DNA from: CAURMH01 sp963525745
GTDB lineage: Bacteria; Pseudomonadota; Gammaproteobacteria; Enterobacterales; Pasteurellaceae
NCBI GenBank assembly: GCA_963525745.1
Contig: CAURMH010000036.1
Span: 1-16,446, forward strand
Direction: 5' to 3'
Length of the DNA stretch: 16,446 nucleotides
The stretch's first letter is position 1. Each line of letters starts with the position of its first letter. A program made the translations under genes and the position numbers. Positions 1-8,000 of this stretch are shown one piece after another. A model generated the notes under the pieces. It did not search any database. It was not told the DNA's origin and saw only the letters and a list, made by a program, of their open reading frames with translations.

Positions 1-61
1 ATTGATTTGCTCTCAATATAAAGAAAAAACGGGCGTAGAATAGCATAATTTCGCTGCTTTG

Positions 62-75
62 AGCAAACGTTTGCT
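62..75. promoter_or_regulatory. PurR-type operator upstream of pyrD
   Basis: A perfect 14-base palindrome, AGCAAACGTTTGCT, lies about 160 bases before pyrD. Its core CAAACGTTTG is the PurR consensus core. E. coli pyrD is a known member of the PurR regulon, so purine-dependent repression is likely conserved. A CATAAT at 44-49 could be a -10 box just upstream, but no good -35 partner is visible. The leader also contains a small 5-bp hairpin (CCGTA/TACGG, 146-158) of unknown significance. Confidence 0.75.
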
Positions 76-232
76 AATGTGTCGAAAGACAGTCCGAAAG
101 ATAAAATCCGCTATAGTGGTATTCGTTGCATGAAAGCGTCTTTCTCCGTAAAATACGGCGCATTAATTTAAAAATAGGACGGATTTTGACCGCACTCTTC
201 TTATCATTAATACCTCAGAGAGATACGCAAGT

Positions 233-1252
233 ATGTATAACTTATTCCGCCGATGTCTTTTCCGGATGGCGCCGGAAAACGCCTATAATTTCACGATTCA
301 ATGTTTAAAACTTGCCGGACATCCGTTTATTCAACCGTTCTTTAAATCATTGGTTACCGCGCCGAAAGGGTCGGATAAGACGGTGATGGGCGTGCGGTTT
401 CCGAATCCTATCGGCCTTGCCGCCGGTGCGGATAAAAACGGCGAGGCGATTGACGGATTCGGCACTCTGGGGTTTGGTTTTATCGAAGTAGGAACAGTTA
501 CGCCGCTGGCGCAGGAGGGTAATGCCAAGCCGCGTCAATTTCGTCTCATTGAAGCGGAAGGGATCATTAATCGAAACGGTTTCAATAATAAAGGCATTGA
601 TTATTTGATCGAAAATGTGAAAAAAGCGCGCTATCAAGGCGTGATCGGCATCAATATCGGCAAAAATAAGCAAACGCCGTTAGAAAAAGGCAAAGACGAT
701 TATCTTTTCTGTTTGAATAAGGCTTATAACTATGCCGGCTATATCACCGTCAATATTTCCTCGCCGAATACGCCGGATTTGCGTCAGTTACAATACGGCG
801 ATTATTTTGATGATTTGTTGCAAAGCATTAAAGTTCGTCAAAAAGCATTGGCTAATCAGTATAATAAATATGTGCCGATTGCGGTGAAAATCGCACCGGA
901 TTTGTCGGAACAAGAATTGGTGCAAATTGCCGATACCTTGATTCGTCACAAAATGGACGGCGTGATTGCCACGAATACGACCATTTCTCGCGACAACGTC
1001 ACAAATTTTAAAAATGCCGAGCAGCAAGGTGGATTAAGCGGAAAACCGCTACAACATAAAAGCACCGCCATTATTGCCCGACTATACCAAGAACTTAAAG
1101 GACAAATTCCGATTATCGGCAGCGGCGGCATTGACGGCGTGCAAAGTGCGCAAGAGAAAATTCAAGCCGGTGCCGAGCTGTTACAGATTTATTCCGGCTT
1201 GATTTATCACGGCCCCAACTTGGTAAAAGACTTGCTTCGGGCGATCAAATAA
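233..1252 (+). CDS. pyrD: Dihydroorotate dehydrogenase (quinone), class 2
   Basis: This enzyme oxidises dihydroorotate to orotate, the fourth step of pyrimidine synthesis. It uses FMN and passes electrons to membrane quinone. The 339 residues match the usual class 2 length (about 336). The N-terminal 40 residues form the short helical membrane-associating extension typical of class 2. Visible motifs are GLAAGADKNGEAIDGFG (61-77), the FMN-site segment EVGTVTP (85-91), RNGFNNKG (114-121) and NISSPNTP (174-181). The second serine of NISSPNTP (about 177) is the class 2 catalytic base. ATNTT, GLSGKPL and the phosphate-binding IIGSGGID follow. The ATG at 233 has an AGAGAG ribosome site upstream. 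The stop is followed 8 bases later by the rnm start, so the two are probably cotranscribed. A PurR box lies upstream. Identification is very secure. Confidence 0.97.
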   Translation: MYNLFRRCLFRMAPENAYNFTIQCLKLAGHPFIQPFFKSLVTAPKGSDKTVMGVRFPNPIGLAAGADKNGEAIDGFGTLGFGFIEVGTVTPLAQEGNAKPRQFRLIEAEGIINRNGFNNKGIDYLIENVKKARYQGVIGINIGKNKQTPLEKGKDDYLFCLNKAYNYAGYITVNISSPNTPDLRQLQYGDYFDDLLQSIKVRQKALANQYNKYVPIAVKIAPDLSEQELVQIADTLIRHKMDGVIATNTTISRDNVTNFKNAEQQGGLSGKPLQHKSTAIIARLYQELKGQIPIIGSGGIDGVQSAQEKIQAGAELLQIYSGLIYHGPNLVKDLLRAIK

Positions 1253-1260
1253 GAGGAAGT

Positions 1261-2085
1261 ATGACCATATACGATTTACACTGCCATAGTACAGCTTCCG
1301 ACGGCGTTTTGTCGCCGGCGGAGGTGGTGTCGCGGGCGCACGAAAAAGGCGTGCATGTGTTAGCGCTGACCGATCATGATACTATTGCCGGGCTGACAGA
1401 AGCGCGGCAACAGGCGGACGCGTTGGGGCTGAGACTGATTAACGGCGTGGAAATTTCAACGGATTGGGAAGGAAAAAATATTCATATTGTCGGGCTGAAT
1501 TTTGATCAAACGCATCCGAAATTGACCGCACTTTTATGCCATCAAGCAGAATTAAGAGAAAAAAGAGCGGTCGAAATCGGGCTTAAATTTGAAAAACTCG
1601 GTATTGTAGGCGCTTATGCCGGCGCGAAACAATTTACCGATGGGGAAGTGACGCGCGCGCATTACGCCCGTTTTTTAGTGGAAAACGGAATTGTCACCAA
1701 TATGAATCAAGCCTTTAAACGCTATTTGTCGCAAGGACAATCCTGCTATGTGAAAACAGACTGGGTGAATATTCCGACGGCGATCGAAACGATTCATGCC
1801 GCCGGTGGAAAAGCCGTTTTGGCGCATCCGTTACGTTATACGCTGACCAATCGGCGGATGAGAAAATTGATCGGCGAATTTGCGCAATGGGGCGGCGACG
1901 GCCTAGAAGCGGCGGGGTGCGGACAAACCCGCGAACAGCGGCAATTATTAGCCCGTTGGGCGCTGGAAGCGAATTTAAAAGTGTCGGTAGGGTCGGATTT
2001 TCATTTTCCCTGCGCTTGGATTGAACTTGGGCGTGTGTTAACCGTGGCGGATTGCTGTCAACCGATCTGGCAGGATTTTGCTTAA
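1261..2085 (+). CDS. rnm: PHP-domain 5'-3' exoribonuclease RNase AM (YciV/TrpH family)
   Basis: This is a 274-residue protein of the PHP metallo-phosphoesterase superfamily, colinear with E. coli YciV/TrpH (about 293 residues). YciV is now known as RNase AM, a 5'-3' exoribonuclease that trims the 5' ends of rRNAs and degrades short oligonucleotides and pAp. Metal-ligand motifs are in the expected order: DLHCHSTASDG (His7, His9, Asp14), ALTDHDT (Asp38, His39), GVEIS (Glu64), IHIVG (His75), LAHP (His near 188) and GSDFH (near 245). The ATG is preceded by AAGAGGAAG, which overlaps the end of pyrD and supports translation from the same mRNA. An uptake signal lies inside the gene. The family is certain; the exact substrate is inferred from E. 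coli. Confidence 0.88.
   Translation: MTIYDLHCHSTASDGVLSPAEVVSRAHEKGVHVLALTDHDTIAGLTEARQQADALGLRLINGVEISTDWEGKNIHIVGLNFDQTHPKLTALLCHQAELREKRAVEIGLKFEKLGIVGAYAGAKQFTDGEVTRAHYARFLVENGIVTNMNQAFKRYLSQGQSCYVKTDWVNIPTAIETIHAAGGKAVLAHPLRYTLTNRRMRKLIGEFAQWGGDGLEAAGCGQTREQRQLLARWALEANLKVSVGSDFHFPCAWIELGRVLTVADCCQPIWQDFA
1525..1533 (-). repeat. DNA uptake signal sequence
   Basis: ACCGCACTT, the reverse complement of the Hin-type 9-mer AAGTGCGGT, inside rnm. Confidence 0.85.
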
Positions 2086-2122
2086 AATTGTGCTGAAATG
2101 CGCGTGTTCCGGTGAAAATTCA

Positions 2123-2156
2123 TTGACTATTAGAACGTTAAAAAATCCTGTATAAT
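2123..2156 (+). promoter_or_regulatory. Candidate promoter of the muk operon
   Basis: A perfect TATAAT (2151-2156) lies 46 bases before mukF. TTGACT (2123-2128) resembles a -35 box, but the spacing is 22 bases, which is longer than ideal. The -10 box may work with a weaker -35 or an activator. No intrinsic terminator is visible after rnm, so read-through from pyrD-rnm is also possible. Confidence 0.45.
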
Positions 2157-2202
2157 CCCGCCCGATTTTGATCTAAATTTAACAGTTCAACGAGAAATAT
2201 AA

Positions 2203-3540
2203 ATGGTTGAAACATCACAAACGATTCCGGAATTGGTGAGCTGGGCGAAAGCGCGGGATTTTTCGCTCAATTTGCCGACAGAGCGGCTCACTTTTCTGCT
2301 CGCCATTGCCGTTTATAATAACGAGCGATTAGACGGCGAAATGTTAGAAGCCGATTTGGTCGATATTTTTCGTTACACCTCGGAAGCCTTTGAGCAACCC
2401 GCCGAAACGCTGATTACCCGCGCTAATAATGCCATTAACGAATTGGTTAAACAGCGTTTTCTTAACCGTTTCAGCAGCGAATTTACCGAAGGGCTGGCAA
2501 TTTATCGTTTAACGCCCCTTGGTATCGGTGTGTCGGATTATTATATTCGCCAGCGCGAATTTTCAACGCTGCGTCTTTCTGTTCAACTCTCCATTGTGGC
2601 CGATGAGATTCAGCGTGCCTCCGAAGCGGCGGAAGAGGGCGCCGAAAAAAGTGAAGACGAACTTTATTGGCGTCGTCAGGTTTTTGCACCGCTGAAATAT
2701 TCCGTGGCGGAAATTTTTGACAGTATCGATTTATCGCAGCGAAACATGGATGAAAACCAGCAAAGTATTAAACAGGAAATTGCCGATTTATTGGTCAAAG
2801 ATTGGCAGGCGGCGATTTCAAGCTGTGAGCGTTTATTAGATGAAACGTCCGGCCATTTAAGAGAATTGCAGGATACCCTAAACGCCGCCGGTGACCGATT
2901 ACAGGCGCAATTATTGCGTATTCAGGATTGTGTCATCGGCCACGAAGATCTGTATTTTATCGATCAATTAATTACCGATTTACAAAGTAAACTGGATCGT
3001 ATTATCAGCTGGGGACAACAGGCGATTGATTTATGGATAGGTTACGATCGCCATGTGCATAAATTTATTCGTACCGCTATTGATATGGATAAAAATCGTG
3101 TCTTTTCACAGCGTTTACGTCAGTCGATTCACCACTATTTCGACGCGCCTTGGTTTTTGTGGACGGCTCAAGCCGAGCGGTTAGTTGATCTACGTGATGA
3201 TGAAATGACATTACACGAAGGCGAAGCGTTAGGCGAATTGCCGGAAGAATTGCAATACGAATCCCTTTCTGATTTGCACGATAAAATCGTCGAACATATG
3301 CAAAATTTATTAATTACTTACCGTGAAGACAATCGCCCGATTGATTTAAGTTTGGTTTTAACCGAACAACTCAACGCTTATCCGCTGTCACGCCACTTTG
3401 ACGTCGCACGGATTATTGTGGAGCAAGCGGTGCGATTAGGCATGGCAAGTGCGGATTTAACCGGCCTTTATCCCGATTGGAAAGAAATTAACGACGCCGG
3501 CGCTGAAGTGCAGGCGCATGTGATTGATGAGTATAAATAA
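2203..3540 (+). CDS. mukF: Chromosome partition protein MukF (kleisin)
   Basis: MukF is the kleisin subunit of the MukBEF condensin, which compacts and segregates the nucleoid. It bridges the two MukB heads and recruits MukE dimers. The 445 residues match the family length (about 440). Segments that align closely with E. coli MukF from memory include RANNAIN, LTPLGIG(V)(S)DYYIRQREFSTLRL, APLKYSVAEIFDSIDL and SSCERLLDETSG. Further matches are LDRIISWGQQ, IDLWIGYDRHVHKFIRTAIDMDKNRVF and the C-terminal RHFDVARI. The N-terminal winged-helix/dimerisation domain (about 1-115), the helical middle and the C-terminal winged helix that binds MukB are all present. The final A of the TAA stop is the first base of the next ATG (TAATG), indicating translational coupling. 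The E. coli upstream neighbour smtA/cmoM is absent. Confidence 0.96.
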   Translation: MVETSQTIPELVSWAKARDFSLNLPTERLTFLLAIAVYNNERLDGEMLEADLVDIFRYTSEAFEQPAETLITRANNAINELVKQRFLNRFSSEFTEGLAIYRLTPLGIGVSDYYIRQREFSTLRLSVQLSIVADEIQRASEAAEEGAEKSEDELYWRRQVFAPLKYSVAEIFDSIDLSQRNMDENQQSIKQEIADLLVKDWQAAISSCERLLDETSGHLRELQDTLNAAGDRLQAQLLRIQDCVIGHEDLYFIDQLITDLQSKLDRIISWGQQAIDLWIGYDRHVHKFIRTAIDMDKNRVFSQRLRQSIHHYFDAPWFLWTAQAERLVDLRDDEMTLHEGEALGELPEELQYESLSDLHDKIVEHMQNLLITYREDNRPIDLSLVLTEQLNAYPLSRHFDVARIIVEQAVRLGMASADLTGLYPDWKEINDAGAEVQAHVIDEYK

Positions 3541-4190
3541 TGGATTTTAATCGGCTTTACAACCTGTTGAGTAAGTATGCCGATACGGAACGGGCTAAAA
3601 AAATGTCGGCTTATATGAAAAATCAATTTTCATTTTTAGGCATACAAACACCTCAGCGTCGCCAAATGCTAAAACCGCTTTTTGATCGAAAAGAGGATAA
3701 CGTGGATTGGGCATTTGTTCGACAATGTTGGGATAATTCATATCGTGAAATGCAATATGCGGCGTTGGATTATTTAAATTTTCATAAAAAGTGCTTAACA
3801 CCGTCGGATCTTCCTCGTTTAAAAGCGTTAGCCTTAAATAAATCTTGGTGGGATACGATTGATACTATCGCGATGCTCGTCGGCGAAATAGTCACGAATA
3901 ATCCTAACTATCAGGATCTCATGTTAAATTGGGCCAATGATCGGAATATATGGCTACGTCGGATAGCAATAGAACATCAGTTATTATGCAAAGAAAAAAT
4001 GAATACTGTTTTATTAGAAAACATTATTACGGCCAATTTGAATCAAACCGAATTTTTTATCAATAAATCCATTGGCTGGGCATTGCGTGATTATTCAAAA
4101 ACGGATCCCGCATGGGTTAGACAATTTATAGAAACACACCGTGGCGAGATGAGCGAATTAAGTATAAAAGAAGCAGGTAAATATCTTTAG
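3540..4190 (+). CDS. AlkD-like DNA alkylation repair protein (HEAT-repeat glycosylase family)
   Basis: This 216-residue all-helical protein resembles the AlkD/DNA_alkylation family. Members excise 3-methyl- and 7-methylpurines without base flipping. In Bacillus cereus AlkD the key residues are W109, D113, R148 and W187. The equivalents here are probably W104 and D108 in KSWWDTIDTIA, R140 or R141 in IWLRRIAIEH, and W180 in SIGWALRDYSK. The C-terminal LSIKEAGKYL is also typical. It starts on the last base of the mukF stop, so it is translationally coupled to mukF, and 69 bases separate it from mukE. Its codons look more A/T-rich than the flanking muk genes, suggesting later insertion. Activity is inferred from family; some members act only as DNA-binding scaffolds. 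Confidence 0.85.
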   Translation: MDFNRLYNLLSKYADTERAKKMSAYMKNQFSFLGIQTPQRRQMLKPLFDRKEDNVDWAFVRQCWDNSYREMQYAALDYLNFHKKCLTPSDLPRLKALALNKSWWDTIDTIAMLVGEIVTNNPNYQDLMLNWANDRNIWLRRIAIEHQLLCKEKMNTVLLENIITANLNQTEFFINKSIGWALRDYSKTDPAWVRQFIETHRGEMSELSIKEAGKYL

Positions 4191-4211
4191 TCCGCAGAAT
4201 ATGTTAGTTAA

Positions 4212-4220
4212 AAGTGCGGT
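4212..4220 (+). repeat. DNA uptake signal sequence
   Basis: AAGTGCGGT in the 69-base gap between the AlkD-like gene and mukE. It could mark a recombination or uptake boundary near the inserted gene. Confidence 0.85.
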
Positions 4221-4259
4221 TGATTTTTAACGAATTTTAGTCAAGTAGAGAATGTAGTC

Positions 4260-5009
4260 ATGACAGACAATCTTCAAGAAATAATTTCTCCAACGTTGGC
4301 GGCGGCGATCGCCAATGCGTTGTTTCCATCCGTAGACAGCCAATTGCGCGGGGGAAAACATATCGGCACGGAACAACTGGATAACCATGCCTTTTTAATG
4401 GATTTTCAACAGGAACTTGACGGGTTTTATCGCCGCTATAACGTAGAGTTGATTCGTGCGCCGGAAGGTTTTTTTTATCTCCGCCCGAAAGCGACCACAT
4501 TAATCGCCCGTTCGGTGCTTTCCGAATTGGAAATGCTGGTCGGTAAAGTGCTTTGTTATTTATATTTAAGCCCTGAACGTCTGGCGCAGCAGGGAATTTT
4601 CAGCACGCAGGAAGTTTATGACGAATTGTTAAATTTGGCGGATGAAGGCAAACTACTCAAAGCCGTCAATCAACGTTCCAGCGGATCCGATTTGGATAAA
4701 CAAAAATTGGCCGAAAAAGTGCGGGCGGCGATCGGGCGTTTACGTCGTTTAGGCATGATTCAGACCGTCGGTGAGCAAAACAGCGGCAAATTTACCATTT
4801 CCGAATCGGTGTTTCGCTTTGGTGCGGAAGTGCGTTCCGGTGACGATCCGCTCGAAGCGCAGACGCGTTTAATTCGCGACGGCGAAGCGGCAACAGCACA
4901 ATCCTTAGCGTTAGAAAAACAAGCGAAAAGCCATGCCGAAAACGAAGAAAGCGAAGCCGAAAGTGTGGACGAAATTGAAGAAGAATTTAATGACGAGGGA
5001 GCGGAATAA
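4260..5009 (+). CDS. mukE: Chromosome partition protein MukE
   Basis: MukE is the KITE-type accessory subunit of MukBEF. It forms dimers that bind MukF and DNA and modulate the MukB ATPase. The 249 residues are slightly longer than E. coli MukE (about 225-234). Nearly invariant blocks are visible: LDNHAFLMDFQ, FYRRYNVELIRAPEGFFYLRP, RSVLSELEMLVGK, LCYLYLSPERLAQQGIF, EKVRAAIGRLRRLGM and ESVFRFGAEVRSGDDP. The last 40 residues are a Glu-rich acidic tail, which is typical and variable. The ATG at 4260 has AGAGAA upstream. The TAA stop shares its final A with the mukB ATG (TAATG), so mukE and mukB are translationally coupled, fitting their complex stoichiometry. Confidence 0.96.
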   Translation: MTDNLQEIISPTLAAAIANALFPSVDSQLRGGKHIGTEQLDNHAFLMDFQQELDGFYRRYNVELIRAPEGFFYLRPKATTLIARSVLSELEMLVGKVLCYLYLSPERLAQQGIFSTQEVYDELLNLADEGKLLKAVNQRSSGSDLDKQKLAEKVRAAIGRLRRLGMIQTVGEQNSGKFTISESVFRFGAEVRSGDDPLEAQTRLIRDGEAATAQSLALEKQAKSHAENEESEAESVDEIEEEFNDEGAE

Positions 5010-8000
5010 TGTCTGACGTATTAGCACTTGAAAACGAAATTGTACAGGAAGAAGAAACTGCACAATCGCCGGTTCAGCCCGATGATGAAAATCCTTTCGT
5101 CGCCTCATTTTATGCCAATAACCAAGACGTGCAGCGCGGTAAATTTCGTTCGTTGACGTTGATTAATTGGAACGGTTTTTTCGCCCGCACGTTTGATTTG
5201 GACGAATTGGTCACCACGCTTTCGGGCGGTAACGGTGCCGGTAAATCAACGACGATGGCCGGTTTTGTGACGGCCTTGATTCCGGACTTAACGCTTCTTC
5301 ATTTCCGTAATACGACGGAAGCCGGCTCCACAGGCGGATCACGCGATAAAGGTTTGCATGGAAAATTACGTCCTGGCGTTTGTTACGCGGTGTTGGATAC
5401 GATCAATTCGCGCCATCAACGCATTCTCGTCGGCGTGCGTCTGCAACAGGTGGCGGGGCGCGATAAAAAAGTCGATTTAAAAACCTTCTCTCTTCAAAAC
5501 GTCGAATTATCCCAAAATCCGACCGCACTTTTCACCGAAACCGTCAGCGACCGTCAAGCCCGTGTTTTGTCGTTAAATGAACTAAAAGACAAAATTGAAA
5601 ATTTAGGCGCACAATTTAAACAATATCATTCCATCACCGATTATCACGGCATGATGTTTGATTTAGGCATTATTCCGAAACGGTTACGTTCCGCCGCAGA
5701 TCGCAGTAAATTTTATAAACTCATCGAAGCGTCGTTGTACGGCGGGATTTCCAGTGCCATCACCCGTTCTTTGCGGGATTATTTATTGCCGGAAAATCTT
5801 GGGGTGAAAAAAGCCTTCCAAGACATGGAAAGTGCGCTGCGTGAAAATCGCATGACCTTGGAAGCCATTAAAGTCACCCAGTCCGATCGGGATTTGTTCA
5901 AACATCTGATTACGGAAACAACCCATTATGTCGCGTCCGATTACATGCGCCACGCCAACGAACGCCGCGGCAATATCGAAATGGCGCTGGTTTCCCGTCG
6001 CGATTGGTACAAAGCGAAAAACGAGCAAGAATTGTCACAACATCGCTTAATCGATTTCAGTCGCGAAGCGGCGGAATTGGCCGAAAATGAACGTGTTCTC
6101 GAAGTCGATCATCAAAGCGCCGTCGATCAACTGAATTTAGTGCTCAATGCGTTGCGCCATGCGGAAAAAATCGCCCGCTACCAAGAAGATTTGGTCGAGC
6201 TTACCGAGAAATTGGAAGAACAAAAAATCGTCGTTGAAACGGCGACGGAACACGCGGAAGAAAGCCAGGCAAAATTTGAACAAACGGAATCGGAAATTGA
6301 CCAGGTTCGTTCCCAATTGGCGGATTATCAACAAGCCCTAGATGCACAACAAACTCGCGCATTGCAATATCAACAAGCTATTCAAGCGTTGGAAAAAGCC
6401 AAAACGTTGTGTTCCTTAGCTGATTTAAATGCCCGAAATGTCGAGGCATATTATGCCGAATTTGACGCACAGGCGGAATCTTTAACGGAACAAGTGCTTG
6501 AATTGGAACAGAAAATGTCCATTTCCGAAGCGGCAAAATCACAATTTGATCAGGCTTATCAGTTGGTATGTAAAATTGCCGGCGAAGTGCCGCGCGCTAT
6601 GGCGTGGGAAAGTGCAAAAACCTTGCTGCGCGATTATCCGACACAAAAATTACAGGCTCAGCAAACGCCGCAACTTCGCGCAAAATTAAAGGAGTTGGAA
6701 CAACGTTACGCCCAACAACAAAGTGCGGTCAAATTATTGAATGATTTTAATCAGCGTGCAAATTCGGATTTAGCGACCGTCGAGGAATTGGAAGAATACC
6801 ATGCGGAGCAGGAAGCTAGACTTGAGGATATAACGGCGGCGCTTTCCGAGCAAGTGGAAACGCGTTCGACGCTTCGTCAAAAACGTGAAAATCTGACCGC
6901 ACTTTATGATGAAAACGCCCGTAAAGCACCGGCCTGGCTGACGGCGCAAGCTGCGTTGGAACGCTTAGAAGAGCAGAGCGGTACGCCGTTTAAGCAGGGG
7001 CAGGACGTGATGAATTTCATGCAGGCGCAACTTGTGAAAGAACGCGAATTAACGATGCAACGGGATCAGTTGGAACAACAACGTCAACAGTTAGACGAAC
7101 AGATTTCACGCCTGAGCCAACCGGATGGTTCGGAAGATGCGCGTTTAAATATGTTGGCGGAACGTTTTGGCGGCGTATTGCTTTCTGAGTTGTATGACGA
7201 TGTGCCGATTGAAGATGCGCCTTATTTCTCCGCCCTTTACGGCCCGGCTCGTCATGCCATTGTGGTGCGTGATTTAAATGCCGTGCGCGAGCAGCTGGCA
7301 CATTTGGAAGATTGCCCGGATGATCTTTATTTAATCGAAGGCGATCCGAATGCTTTTGATGACAGTGTATTGTCTGCGCAGGAGTTGGAACTTGGCGTTG
7401 TCGTACAGGTTTCGGATCGTGAGTTGCGTTATTCCAAATTCCCTGACATTCCGCTATTCGGACGTGCTGCGCGAGAAAAACATTTAGAACAATTGCAAAT
7501 TCAGCGTGACGAAGTGGCGGAAAAATATGCGCAGTTCGCCTTTGACGTGCAAAAATGCCAACGCCTGCACGAACATTTCAGTCAGTTTGTCGGAGAACAT
7601 CTGGCGCTCGCTTTTCAACCGAATCCCGAAGAGATTATGGTGGAACTTAACCGGCAGCGTAGCGACATAGATCGCGAACTAAATCAATTAAATCTCAGTG
7701 AGCAGCAGATTCGTTTAAAACTGGATCAGAGTAAAGACATTTTGCAATTGCTAAATAAACTTTTGCCGCACTTGAATCTTTTGGCGGACGAAAATTTAGC
7801 GGATCGAATCGATGAATGTCGTGAACAATTGGATGTCGCGGAGCAGGACGCGCTGTTCATTCGTCAATACAGCATGACGTTGTCACAATTAGAGCCGATT
7901 GCCAATACGCTACAAAGCGATCCGGAAAATTATGAACGATTAAAAGCTGATTTAGCCGAGGCGATTGTGCGTCAAAAACAAGCACAACAACGCGCTTTTG

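Noticed and set aside
126..308. A 60-codon frame overlapping the start of pyrD
   Set aside because: It overlaps pyrD in another frame, has no ribosome site and no recognisable sequence.
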